This document shows positions 49,610 through 57,779 of a stretch of DNA of 64,000 bases, one piece after another; the stretch's first letter is position 1; each line of letters starts with the position of its first letter. Location of the stretch: positions 310,001 through 374,000 of the forward strand of contig OZ254174.1 of the NCBI GenBank assembly GCA_965268555.1, in the 5' to 3' direction. The notes beneath the pieces were generated by a model. It worked only from the letters and a program-made list of their open reading frames with translations. It was not told the DNA's origin and did not search any database. Both the position numbers and the translations under genes were made by a program. The DNA comes from AAA044-D11 sp965268555. Its GTDB lineage: Bacteria > Actinomycetota > Actinomycetes > Nanopelagicales > Nanopelagicaceae.

Positions 49610-50964
49610 TGAGTACTCCAGAAGATTTAGAAGTTATAAAGGTAATTGAAGCGGCGCTTATGAAGCGTTGGCCAGAGAGCAAAATAGAACCATCACTAGA
49701 TCGAATTTCGGCCCTTGTTGACGCTCTTGGATCGCCCCAACTTTCATTTCCAACCATTCACATTGGCGGGACAAATGGTAAGACCAGCACATCGCGCATG
49801 GTCGATGCACTCTTTACGGAATTGGAATATCGCACTGGTCGATTCACAAGCCCACATCTTGAGAGCTTCTTAGAGCGAATCTCAATTAAAGGATCGCCAA
49901 TTTCTCCCGCAGAGATGATTGCAACTTATAACGACGTTGCTCTTTATTTGGATTTGATTGATAGTCGTTCACAATTTCCAATTTCATACTTCGAAGCGCT
50001 AACTGCAATGGCATTTGTCGCCTTCGCTGAACACCCAGTTGATATTGGAATCATCGAAGTTGGGATGGGAGGCGACTGGGATGCAACAAATGTTCTCCAG
50101 AGTGCGGTCTCTGTCTTAATGCCAATTGGGTTAGATCACACCGAATACTTAGGGGAGAGCATTGAAGAGATTGCTCTTACTAAATCCGGAATCATCAAGC
50201 CAGAATCGCATGTAGTGCTTGCGGCTCAAGAACCAGAAGTTGCCCGAATTCTTCTAGAGAAAGTCGTAGCGAAAGCTGCAATCCCATATCGAGAAGGAAT
50301 TGAGTTTGCACTTATTCGCAGAGACATTGCAGTGGGCGGACAACTGATTAGCGTTAAAGGAATTCATGGTGATTACAACGATGTTTACCTTCCCTTGCAT
50401 GGCGCCCATCAAGCCGCAAATGCCACAATTGCAATCGCAAGCGTTGAGGCTTTTGTTGGAGTCAAATTAGATGAAGAACTTGTCCGAAGCGCATTCGCCA
50501 ACGTTTCATCACCAGGCCGTCTAGAAATACTGCACCGAGACCCAACTGTGATTGTTGATGCGGCGCACAATCCACATGGTGCAATGGCGCTAGCTCAAAC
50601 AATTAGTACCGAGTTTGATTTTGAATCAGTTTTTTGCGTTCTTGGAATACTTGGCGAGAAAGATGCAAGGGGAGTTTTGAAAGCCCTAGAACCCGTAGTC
50701 GATAGATTAGTTGTGACACAATCTGATTCGCCACGAGCGCTCCCGGTTGATGATTTATATGATTTGGCACTTGAAATATTTGGCACAGAGCGAACTTTTA
50801 AAGAGCGAGATTTGGCAACTGCAATAACTTATGCCATGGAGCAAGCGACTTTGATTAATCAGGTAAGCGAAGGTGTTAGCGCAGTTGTTGTAACTGGATC
50901 GGTTGTAACTGCTGGAAGCGCGAGAGTTATCTTGCGAAAAATTGGGAGGGCAGAGGAAAAATGA
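49609..50964 (+). CDS. folC: Bifunctional folylpolyglutamate/dihydrofolate synthase
   Basis: The 451-residue Mur-ligase-type enzyme adds glutamate to dihydropteroate and folates. It has the P-loop IGGTNGKTSTSRMVDAL (about residue 52), FTSPHLESFLERI, MGGDWDATNVL, LGIDHTEYLG-like LMPIGLDHTEYLG, and the C-terminal VDAAHNPHGAMAL. The start overlaps the valS stop, and the end overlaps the DUF4233 gene (ATGA). This is the conserved actinobacterial valS-folC-DUF4233-ndk order. Confidence 0.94.
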   Translation: MSTPEDLEVIKVIEAALMKRWPESKIEPSLDRISALVDALGSPQLSFPTIHIGGTNGKTSTSRMVDALFTELEYRTGRFTSPHLESFLERISIKGSPISPAEMIATYNDVALYLDLIDSRSQFPISYFEALTAMAFVAFAEHPVDIGIIEVGMGGDWDATNVLQSAVSVLMPIGLDHTEYLGESIEEIALTKSGIIKPESHVVLAAQEPEVARILLEKVVAKAAIPYREGIEFALIRRDIAVGGQLISVKGIHGDYNDVYLPLHGAHQAANATIAIASVEAFVGVKLDEELVRSAFANVSSPGRLEILHRDPTVIVDAAHNPHGAMALAQTISTEFDFESVFCVLGILGEKDARGVLKALEPVVDRLVVTQSDSPRALPVDDLYDLALEIFGTERTFKERDLATAITYAMEQATLINQVSEGVSAVVVTGSVVTAGSARVILRKIGRAEEK

Positions 50965-51293
50965 GAGTCCTAAGTGCAGCCGTTTTATCGATGGAAGCTT
51001 TCGTCATGGGCTTCGCAGTGCTTCTTGCAATGGGCGAACATACGGGTGGCGCATTGGCACTTGGTGGCGCACTAGCGATCGCACTTCTGCTGAATGCTGG
51101 ACTCATGAAAAAGAAAGTCGGTTGGGTTTTAGGATCGCTTCTTCAAATTGCGCTAATTGGATATGGCTACGTGGTTACTCCGATGTATTTCATGGGTGCA
51201 ATTTTTGCCGCCCTTTGGATTGCCGCCTTTTTGGTGGGGCGCAAGGGTGAGGCCATCCGAGCCGAACTTTTAAGGCAGAAACCCCTTAAATAA
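50961..51293 (+). CDS. DUF4233 small membrane protein
   Basis: The 110-residue protein has about four hydrophobic helices (around 8-25, 33-46, 53-70 and 74-91) and a basic C-terminus ending RQKPLK. It starts by ATGA overlap with folC and precedes ndk, which is the conserved position of DUF4233 in actinobacteria. Function is unknown; coupling to folC suggests a role connected to folate or membrane physiology, but that is inference. Confidence 0.82.
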   Translation: MRVLSAAVLSMEAFVMGFAVLLAMGEHTGGALALGGALAIALLLNAGLMKKKVGWVLGSLLQIALIGYGYVVTPMYFMGAIFAALWIAAFLVGRKGEAIRAELLRQKPLK

Positions 51294-51302
51294 TCGAAAT
51301 AC

Positions 51303-51330
51303 CTGGGCCAATAACTGGGCAAATTCTGGG
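51303..51330 (+). repeat. CTGGG triplicate with 11-12-bp period upstream of ndk
   Basis: CTGGG occurs at 51303, 51315 and 51326 in the short gap between the DUF4233 stop and the ndk promoter. The near-helical period puts the copies on one DNA face. It could be regulator contacts or a decayed tandem repeat. Confidence 0.4.
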
Positions 51331-51355
51331 ATTAAGAACTTTGCTTCGGCCGCAT

Positions 51356-51361
51356 TAGACT
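51356..51361 (+). promoter_or_regulatory. -10 hexamer TAGACT, leaderless promoter of ndk
   Basis: TAGACT is followed by AACGCCC (7 nt) and the GTG at 51369. Confidence 0.5.
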
Positions 51362-51368
51362 AACGCCC

Positions 51369-51803
51369 GTGAATTCCCAGAAATTAGAACGCACCCTAAT
51401 CTTGGTCAAACCAGATGGTGTCCGCCGCTCGTTAGTAGGCGAAGTTGTTCGTCGTGTTGAAGCAAAGGGATATCAGGTTGTTGGTTTAAAAATGATTACA
51501 CCAACACGTGAAATTCTTGAAAAACATTATGCTGAACATGCAGGCAAACCATTTTACGAGCCGCTTCTTGAATTTATGTTGTCCGGTCCAATCGTTGCAA
51601 TGATTGCAGAAGGCCAACGAGTAATTGAGGGCTTCCGCAAACTAGCAGGAACAACTGATCCAACAACTGCAGAGCCAGGAACTATTCGTGGTGATTTGGC
51701 TCGCGATCAAGGCACCAAAGTTGTTCAAAATATTGTTCATGGTTCAGATTCACCAGAATCAGCAACACGTGAAATTGCAATTTTCTTCCCCGAGTTAAAT
51801 TAA
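51369..51803 (+). CDS. ndk: Nucleoside diphosphate kinase
   Basis: The 144-residue enzyme balances NTP pools by phosphotransfer through an active-site histidine, here in NIVHGSDSPESA, the family signature. Also present are ERTLILVKPDGVRR at the N-terminus and GLKMITPTREILEKHYAEH. The start is GTG with a leaderless promoter. mreB follows after 14 bp. Confidence 0.95.
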   Translation: MNSQKLERTLILVKPDGVRRSLVGEVVRRVEAKGYQVVGLKMITPTREILEKHYAEHAGKPFYEPLLEFMLSGPIVAMIAEGQRVIEGFRKLAGTTDPTTAEPGTIRGDLARDQGTKVVQNIVHGSDSPESATREIAIFFPELN

Positions 51804-51817
51804 TTGAAAGGTCTCAA

Positions 51818-52861
51818 ATGAGCAAAAAGAATCCAAATCGCATGTCATTTATCGGAAGAGATATGGCAGTCGACTTAGGAACCGCAAATACTCTCGTTTA
51901 TGTTCGCGGTCGTGGAATTGTTCTAAATGAGCCGAGCGTTGTTGCGGTAAACCAAGATACCGGTGGAATTCTCGCAGTTGGTCTAGAAGCAAAGCGCATG
52001 ATTGGTCGTACCCCAGGAAACATTGTTGCCATTCGTCCACTAAAAGATGGTGTTATCGCAGACTTTGATACCACCGAACGCATGCTCCGTTACTTTATTC
52101 AGAAGGTCCACCGTCGTCGTTATTTAGCGAAGCCAAGAATTGTTGTTTGTGTTCCATCTGGAATTACCGGTGTTGAACAACGTGCAGTTAAGGATGCTGG
52201 TTACGCAGCCGGCGCACGTAAGGTTTACATTATTGAAGAGCCAATGGCTGCGGCAATTGGTGCTGGACTTCCAATCCATGAACCAACTGGAAATATGGTT
52301 GTAGATATTGGTGGCGGAACAACTGAAGTAGCAGTTATTTCACTTGGCGGAATAGTTACAGCACTATCTATTCGCGTTGGTGGCGATGAGCTTGATCAAG
52401 CAATTATTGATTGGGTTAAGCGCGAATACTCACTTCTATTGGGTGAGCGGACTGCTGAAGAGATAAAGATGGCAATTGGCTCTGCATACCAACTACCAGG
52501 TGAACCAGATGCTGAAATTCGCGGTCGCGATCTTGCAACTGGACTTCCAAAAACTATTCGAGTTTCTGCGGAAGATATTCGCAAAGCACTTGAAGATCCA
52601 GTAAACCAAATTGTTAATGCAGTAAAGAGCACTCTTGATAAGACCCCACCAGAACTAGCGAGCGATCTAATGGATCGTGGAATTGTTCTTACGGGCGGCG
52701 GTGCACTTCTTCGCGGACTTGATGAAAGACTTCGTCACGAAACTGGAATGCCAGTACACATCAGCGAACGTCCACTGCAAGCAGTTGCTGAAGGTTCAGG
52801 TAAGTGTGTTGAAGAGTTCGAGGCCTTAGAAAAGGTTTTGATTTCTGAACCTCGCCGTTAA
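51818..52861 (+). CDS. mreB: Rod-shape-determining actin homologue MreB
   Basis: The 347-residue actin-fold ATPase forms membrane-associated filaments that guide lateral cell-wall synthesis. It has the phosphate-1 motif AVDLGTANTLVYV, phosphate-2 MVVDIGGGTTEVAVISLGG, and the adenosine motif IVLTGGGALLRGLDERL. It starts the complete mreBCD-mrdA-rodA elongasome cluster. Many actinobacteria with polar growth, such as mycobacteria, lack MreB, so the cluster suggests lateral elongation or an mreB-dependent shape here. Confidence 0.96.
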   Translation: MSKKNPNRMSFIGRDMAVDLGTANTLVYVRGRGIVLNEPSVVAVNQDTGGILAVGLEAKRMIGRTPGNIVAIRPLKDGVIADFDTTERMLRYFIQKVHRRRYLAKPRIVVCVPSGITGVEQRAVKDAGYAAGARKVYIIEEPMAAAIGAGLPIHEPTGNMVVDIGGGTTEVAVISLGGIVTALSIRVGGDELDQAIIDWVKREYSLLLGERTAEEIKMAIGSAYQLPGEPDAEIRGRDLATGLPKTIRVSAEDIRKALEDPVNQIVNAVKSTLDKTPPELASDLMDRGIVLTGGGALLRGLDERLRHETGMPVHISERPLQAVAEGSGKCVEEFEALEKVLISEPRR

Positions 52862-52872
52862 GGAGAAATAAA

Positions 52873-53817
52873 ATGGCAGGTGGTGGCAACAATCGCTCTC
52901 GGCTTTTGCTTGTCATCCTTCTTGTTACTTCGCTCTTTCTGATTACCTTAGATTTGCGCGGAGTGAGCATCACTAAGAATTCACGAAATGCAACCCAATC
53001 TTTCCTTGCCCCAATTCAACGTGGCGTTTCCGATCTTTTCTCTCCAGTTGGAAATCTCTTCTCCGATATCAAGAACTTCGGAAAAACTAAGGCCGAATTA
53101 CGAGATTTAAAACGTGAGAATGCCAAGCTTCGAAAGAAAGTAATCTTAAATAAAGATACCGCTGGGCAACTAAAGAAATTAAAGAGCGTTCTAGATTTAG
53201 CAGGGCGTGGAAGTTATAAAGTAGTTTCGGCCCGAGTCATAGGTAAGGGAAGCTCCTCAACATTTACCCAGTCCATAACTATCGATGCTGGTTCAAGCGA
53301 TGGCGTGAAAAAAGATATGACAGTGATGGGCGAACTTGGCTTAGTTGGCGTTGTAAAGAGCACAACATCTACTTCTGCGATTGTTCTGCTCATGAATGAT
53401 CCAACATTTCGCGTAGGTGTCCGGATCGCTAGAAGCCAAAGTATCGGTGTCTTAATGGGCGAAGGAGATAACAACTACACCCTTCAACTCCTTGATCCTT
53501 CAGGAAGTATTGAAAAAGATGATGTTCTCTTAACTCTGGGAAGTGATAACAACAAGCCATTCGTTCCTGGACTACCTGTTGGTTATGTGAAATCAGTTCG
53601 AAATACCAGTGCAACTTTGACTCAGGAAGCGAGCGTTAGAAGTTATTCTAATTTGCACAGCATCGGCGTCGTTTCAGTAATTGTGAAGAGTACAAATGGT
53701 GGACCAAAAGATGCACTTGTCCCGCGTCCTACTCCAACACCAACAACAACTATTTATGTAACGCAATCTCCAACTCCAGAGGCGTCGCCTACGCAATCAG
53801 GTAAGGCTAAGAATTGA
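52873..53817 (+). CDS. mreC: Rod-shape-determining protein MreC
   Basis: The 314-residue bitopic protein links MreB to PBP2. A transmembrane helix (LLLVILLVTSLFLITLDLRG, about 11-30) is followed by a coiled coil (about 65-100, KAELRDLKRENAKLRKKV). The beta-rich MreC domain (GVVKSTTSTSAIVLLMNDP) and a Pro/Thr-rich tail (RPTPTPTTTIYVTQSPTPEA) complete it. A good AAGGAG site precedes the ATG. The stop overlaps mreD. Confidence 0.92.
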   Translation: MAGGGNNRSRLLLVILLVTSLFLITLDLRGVSITKNSRNATQSFLAPIQRGVSDLFSPVGNLFSDIKNFGKTKAELRDLKRENAKLRKKVILNKDTAGQLKKLKSVLDLAGRGSYKVVSARVIGKGSSSTFTQSITIDAGSSDGVKKDMTVMGELGLVGVVKSTTSTSAIVLLMNDPTFRVGVRIARSQSIGVLMGEGDNNYTLQLLDPSGSIEKDDVLLTLGSDNNKPFVPGLPVGYVKSVRNTSATLTQEASVRSYSNLHSIGVVSVIVKSTNGGPKDALVPRPTPTPTTTIYVTQSPTPEASPTQSGKAKN

Positions 53818-54335
53818 GTTGGCAACGCGCCGGTTTTAGCGCACTGTTTCTGCTTTTCTTCTTTGTGATTCAGGAATCTGCAATATCGAAGATCAACTTT
53901 CCAATTTCTGGATTCTCGCTCTACCTCTGCGTTCTACTTGGACTAATGGCGCTAGAAGATAGATTTGGCGCAATCGGACTTGGTTTTATCGGCGGAATCA
54001 TTCTTGATCTATCGCCTTCCTCAGACTCACCATTCGGCAAGTGGGCTTTAATTCTTACGCTAGTTGGATATCTCTTCTCTCGAAATCGGGAGAGCATCGG
54101 AGATTTCACGCAGCGCCCAGTGGCTTTTATCCTCTTTGTCTCAGCAGGTGTTACAGCAACGCTGGCGATTTTTCTGATTCTAGGAATTGTATTTGGCGAA
54201 AACAACGGCGCACTCTTGAATAATTTGCAGACTATTTTTGGAAATGGAATTTGGACTTTGTTATTTTCCTCAGTCCTATTACCTGGATTAGTTAAGTTAC
54301 GTGAATTTACACTTACTTCTAGAGAGCGAATATGA
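53814..54335 (+). CDS. mreD: Rod-shape-determining protein MreD
   Basis: The 173-residue protein has about five membrane helices and the MreD-like segment LGFIGGIILDLSPSSDSPFG, matching the family's GLILDL region. It starts with TTG overlapping the mreC stop (TTGA) and ends overlapping mrdA (ATGA). It acts with MreC in positioning the elongation machinery. Confidence 0.88.
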   Translation: MSWQRAGFSALFLLFFFVIQESAISKINFPISGFSLYLCVLLGLMALEDRFGAIGLGFIGGIILDLSPSSDSPFGKWALILTLVGYLFSRNRESIGDFTQRPVAFILFVSAGVTATLAIFLILGIVFGENNGALLNNLQTIFGNGIWTLLFSSVLLPGLVKLREFTLTSRERI

Positions 54336-56416
54336 GTCTTCGCTCCAGACTTAATTTAGTAATTGTTCAGGCGCTAATCATCTCTTTGATGTTGGCACTT
54401 ACTGGCCGGCTTTTCTATCTACAAGTTGCTGCTGGAATCAAGTATCGAGATGCTGCACTTAGTATCCAAAGCAGAGATGTTGTAAATCCTGCAATTCGTG
54501 GGGCGATAGTGGATAGCTCTGGAATTCCATTAGTAATGGATCGTCCAGGAATGGTGATTTCAGTTGATCGAAGCAAGATCGATAAATTGCCTGATAAAGG
54601 TGCTGCGGTACTTGCTCGGGTTGCGAAGCTGGTAGGAAAAACCCCAGAAAATGTATTTGTTGCGACCAGACTTTGTGGCGAACTTACTTCAAAGAAAAAC
54701 GCTGGATGTTGGAAAGGAACTAGATTCCAACCAATTCCAATTACAAGAACTGCAACAAAGGAAGAAGCGCTAAAGGTATTAGAGAACTCAGAACTGTTTC
54801 CTGGAATTAGCGCGCAACCAGTTCCGGTTCGCAGCTATCCATCAATGGCAGGTGAAAATGGTGCACATGTTCTGGGATATGTGGGATCAGTAAATGAAGA
54901 TGATTTAGCAGATACTAAGAAAAATTATTATCGAGAAGAGACCATCGGCAAAGATGGTTTAGAGCTGCAATACGATGAATACTTGCGAGGAACTGCTGGT
55001 ATTAAAACCGTAATTGTTGATCGCAAAGAGTCAGTGACGAAACAATCTGTCAGCTCACAACCAATTTCTGGTTTTAATCTCGTAACAAATCTCGATGCCA
55101 GGTTGCAAGCCGCCACCGAGAAGGCGCTGAAAACTTCTGTCCTAAGAGCTAAATCGCTGGGCGGAAGAGCTGATGGTGGGGCTGCAATAGTTGTGGATGT
55201 AAACAGTGGCAAAATCTTGGCGCTTGCGTCATACCCAACTTACGATCCAAATATTTGGCAGGTGGGATTAACACAGAAGCAAGCCAATAATCTCTTTAGC
55301 GAGGCTGCGGGTGTACCCGCGCTTAATAGACCAATGCAAGGTATGTATGCCCCCGCATCTACTTTCAAATCAATCTCGGTTGTTGCAGCGATAAATGCTG
55401 GTTATGACATGAACGCTGCCTACAAATGTCCGTCAAAAGTTAAGATAGGTAATCGCGAATTCGCAAACTTTGAAAGCAAGGCTCAAGGAACAATTAAGAT
55501 GAAGCGAGCAATTGCGGTTTCGTGCGACACGATTTGGTATCAAATTGCATACGATGAATGGGTTCGTGACGGTGGTTTGTCACCTAAATCAGGGCTGCAT
55601 GACTATTTTTTCACCGCGGCACGTGGATTTGGCTTAGGCAAGATAACTGGAATTGATCTTCCGAGTGAGGCATCAGGTCGACTACCTGACCGAGCTTGGA
55701 AAGAGCGAATCTATAAAGAGAATAAGGATTTCTACTGCAATTTCAAGACGCGGGCCAAGAAATCAGACTTAACACCATTTCTCATTGAAGTAGCTCGCGA
55801 AAATTGTCTGGATGGAAATATTGTCCGCGCCGGAGATGCTGTTAACTTCTCGATTGGTCAGGGCGATACTTTGATGACCCCAATTCAAATGGCTCAGACT
55901 TATGCCGCAATTGCTAATGGTGGAACAATTTATAAGCCACAAGTTGCAAGAGCGATTGTTAAACCAAACGGAGAGGTCGTAAAGGAATTCAAACCCGAAG
56001 TTATTGCAACTGATGTATTGCCAAAAAAGGCGACTAAGTTCTTGCATGAAGCTCTTCGCGCAGTGATCACAGAAGGTACAGCAGCAGGTGCATTCTCCGG
56101 ATTCCCAGTCATGGTCGCAGGAAAGACCGGAACCGCTGAGGATAAAGGTAGAAATAAAGATGGCTCAGCAAAAGCAGATACTGCTTGGTTCGCATCATTT
56201 GCCCCATTTGATAAACCAAAATATGCAGTGGTTATGGTTGTAAGCCAGGGCGGTTTTGGTGCATCTATTTCAGCAGTTGGCGTACGTGATATTTATGCCG
56301 CTCTTTATGGAGTTGTTGGCGGGAAAATAGATCCGACAAAAGAAATTTTCCCAAATGGCGTACCTAGTAAATTGCCTAAAGTTGATCCCAAGAACGCTAA
56401 GTTGGTAACCCAATGA
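54332..56416 (+). CDS. mrdA: Penicillin-binding protein 2 (elongation transpeptidase)
   Basis: The 694-residue class B PBP cross-links peptidoglycan during elongation. An N-terminal membrane helix (about 9-32) is followed by the dimerisation domain (from RDVVNPAIRGAIVDSSG). The transpeptidase domain has SxxK at Ser343-Lys346 (PASTFK), the second motif SCDTIWY, and KTGTAED near residue 602. The C-terminal PNGVPSKLP tail is short. It is coupled to mreD and rodA by ATGA overlaps. RodA is its partner glycosyltransferase. Confidence 0.94.
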   Translation: MSLRSRLNLVIVQALIISLMLALTGRLFYLQVAAGIKYRDAALSIQSRDVVNPAIRGAIVDSSGIPLVMDRPGMVISVDRSKIDKLPDKGAAVLARVAKLVGKTPENVFVATRLCGELTSKKNAGCWKGTRFQPIPITRTATKEEALKVLENSELFPGISAQPVPVRSYPSMAGENGAHVLGYVGSVNEDDLADTKKNYYREETIGKDGLELQYDEYLRGTAGIKTVIVDRKESVTKQSVSSQPISGFNLVTNLDARLQAATEKALKTSVLRAKSLGGRADGGAAIVVDVNSGKILALASYPTYDPNIWQVGLTQKQANNLFSEAAGVPALNRPMQGMYAPASTFKSISVVAAINAGYDMNAAYKCPSKVKIGNREFANFESKAQGTIKMKRAIAVSCDTIWYQIAYDEWVRDGGLSPKSGLHDYFFTAARGFGLGKITGIDLPSEASGRLPDRAWKERIYKENKDFYCNFKTRAKKSDLTPFLIEVARENCLDGNIVRAGDAVNFSIGQGDTLMTPIQMAQTYAAIANGGTIYKPQVARAIVKPNGEVVKEFKPEVIATDVLPKKATKFLHEALRAVITEGTAAGAFSGFPVMVAGKTGTAEDKGRNKDGSAKADTAWFASFAPFDKPKYAVVMVVSQGGFGASISAVGVRDIYAALYGVVGGKIDPTKEIFPNGVPSKLPKVDPKNAKLVTQ

Positions 56417-57564
56417 GCATCTATTCAAGCCGTACGCGTCGTGATCGCTTCCGCGAAAACTTCGGCCAATTTGATCGACTTTTAACCTTCTCTGTTGCTG
56501 CGCTATTAATAATCGGAACACTTCTGGTTTATGCCGCGACTCGAAATTGGTTTGCATCGCAGGGCTTAGATCCCGAGTATTACCTAAAGCGCCACGTTGT
56601 AAATATTTTAATTGGCGGCCTTCTTGCTTATGGAACAACACTTATCGACTATCGATTGCTACGGGCCTACACGCCCATAGTTTGGGGACTCGCGGTTCTT
56701 GGTTTGATTATTGTTTTGATTCCTGGACTTGGCAGTGAAATCAATGGCGCGAAAGCCTGGATTTCATTCCCTGGTGGTTTTCAGATTCAACCTGCGGAGT
56801 TAGCAAAAATCGGAATCATTGTAGGAATATCAATGATCTTGGCAGAGAAGCGGGATGTCGATGCTAATCCGACTGATAAAGATGTAATGAAAGCCCTCGC
56901 GATTGCAGCAGTACCTATTGTCTTAATTCTTTTGCAGCCCGATCTTGGAACTGTCGTAATCATTAGTGCAGCGATAGTTGCAATTATCGGCACGTCGGGT
57001 GCGCCAACTCGGTGGGTTGTCGGGCTACTGCTCCTCGCGGTTGTCGGCGGTTTCACTGCGATTAAAACTGGTGTCGTTGATGAATACCAGGTTGCAAGAC
57101 TTCAATCATTCGTCGATCCATCTGCAGATCCACAAGCAACTGGATACCAGCTTCGGCAGTCGCGAATAACAATTGGATCGGGTGGCATTATCGGCAAGGG
57201 GCTATTTAATGGCCCTCAAACAAATGGTCGCTTTGTTCCCGAACAACAAACAGACTTCATCTTTACAGTTGCAGGTGAAGAGTTGGGTTTTGTGGGAAGT
57301 GGATTTATATTGCTCTGCTTCACGCTCTTCTTTATGCGGGCATTTGCAATCGCAAAGCGAACTAACGATTTATTTGGCCGACTGGTGTGCGTAGGAGTAA
57401 TTGCATGGTTTGCTTTTCAAACATTTGAGAATATCGGCATGACGATGGGCATGGTTCCGATGACTGGTGTTCCATTGCCATTTATCTCATATGGCGGATC
57501 GAGCATGTTTGCTAATTTGATTGGGCTTGGCCTGATTCAAAATGTCCATTTACGCACGAGATAA
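56413..57564 (+). CDS. rodA: Peptidoglycan polymerase RodA (SEDS family)
   Basis: The 383-residue SEDS glycosyltransferase with about ten helices polymerises lipid II together with PBP2. SEDS motifs are GSEINGAKAWI (with the basic residue of the active site), QPAELAKIGIIVG, LLQPDLGTVVII, FVPEQQTDFIFTVAGEELGF (catalytic Asp region) and the C-terminal GVPLPFISYGGSSM. It ends the elongasome operon and is followed by the long non-coding leader of rne. Confidence 0.95.
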   Translation: MSIYSSRTRRDRFRENFGQFDRLLTFSVAALLIIGTLLVYAATRNWFASQGLDPEYYLKRHVVNILIGGLLAYGTTLIDYRLLRAYTPIVWGLAVLGLIIVLIPGLGSEINGAKAWISFPGGFQIQPAELAKIGIIVGISMILAEKRDVDANPTDKDVMKALAIAAVPIVLILLQPDLGTVVIISAAIVAIIGTSGAPTRWVVGLLLLAVVGGFTAIKTGVVDEYQVARLQSFVDPSADPQATGYQLRQSRITIGSGGIIGKGLFNGPQTNGRFVPEQQTDFIFTVAGEELGFVGSGFILLCFTLFFMRAFAIAKRTNDLFGRLVCVGVIAWFAFQTFENIGMTMGMVPMTGVPLPFISYGGSSMFANLIGLGLIQNVHLRTR

Positions 57565-57779
57565 GAGTAGAAAAGCTTTAAAAGAATATTTATTGCCCCT
57601 CACGCGGGGGATAAGTTGGTCATTATTGGGATTTTAGGCAATACTTTCACCTAGCATTTCGCGCTCCGAGCGGCCTCAAAGAACTTGAAGGCCTTAATTA
57701 CTCGAGGTAGCAGCAGATGCAAAAGCTTTCAAAAGGAAGTTTTACCAAATATTTAGTTTTTAGATGAGGATTTAGGGTT
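57565..57779 (+). promoter_or_regulatory. Leader region of the RNase E/G gene
   Basis: No gene was seen in these 215 bp. They contain a 15-bp direct repeat beginning AAAAGCTTT at 57571 and 57721 (150 bp apart), a CCCCT-CACG-CGGGG-type hairpin (about 57596-57609), and a near-perfect hairpin GGCCTCAA-AGAAC-TTGAAGGCC (57672-57693). GAGG before the start is about nine bases from the ATG. RNase E genes in other bacteria are autoregulated through their 5' leaders, which could apply here. Confidence 0.45.

Noticed and set aside
50942..51250. Alternative frame over the DUF4233 gene
   Set aside because: The Cys/Arg/Ser-rich product has no membrane helices. The overlapping 50961 frame has ATGA coupling to folC and the expected hydrophobic profile.
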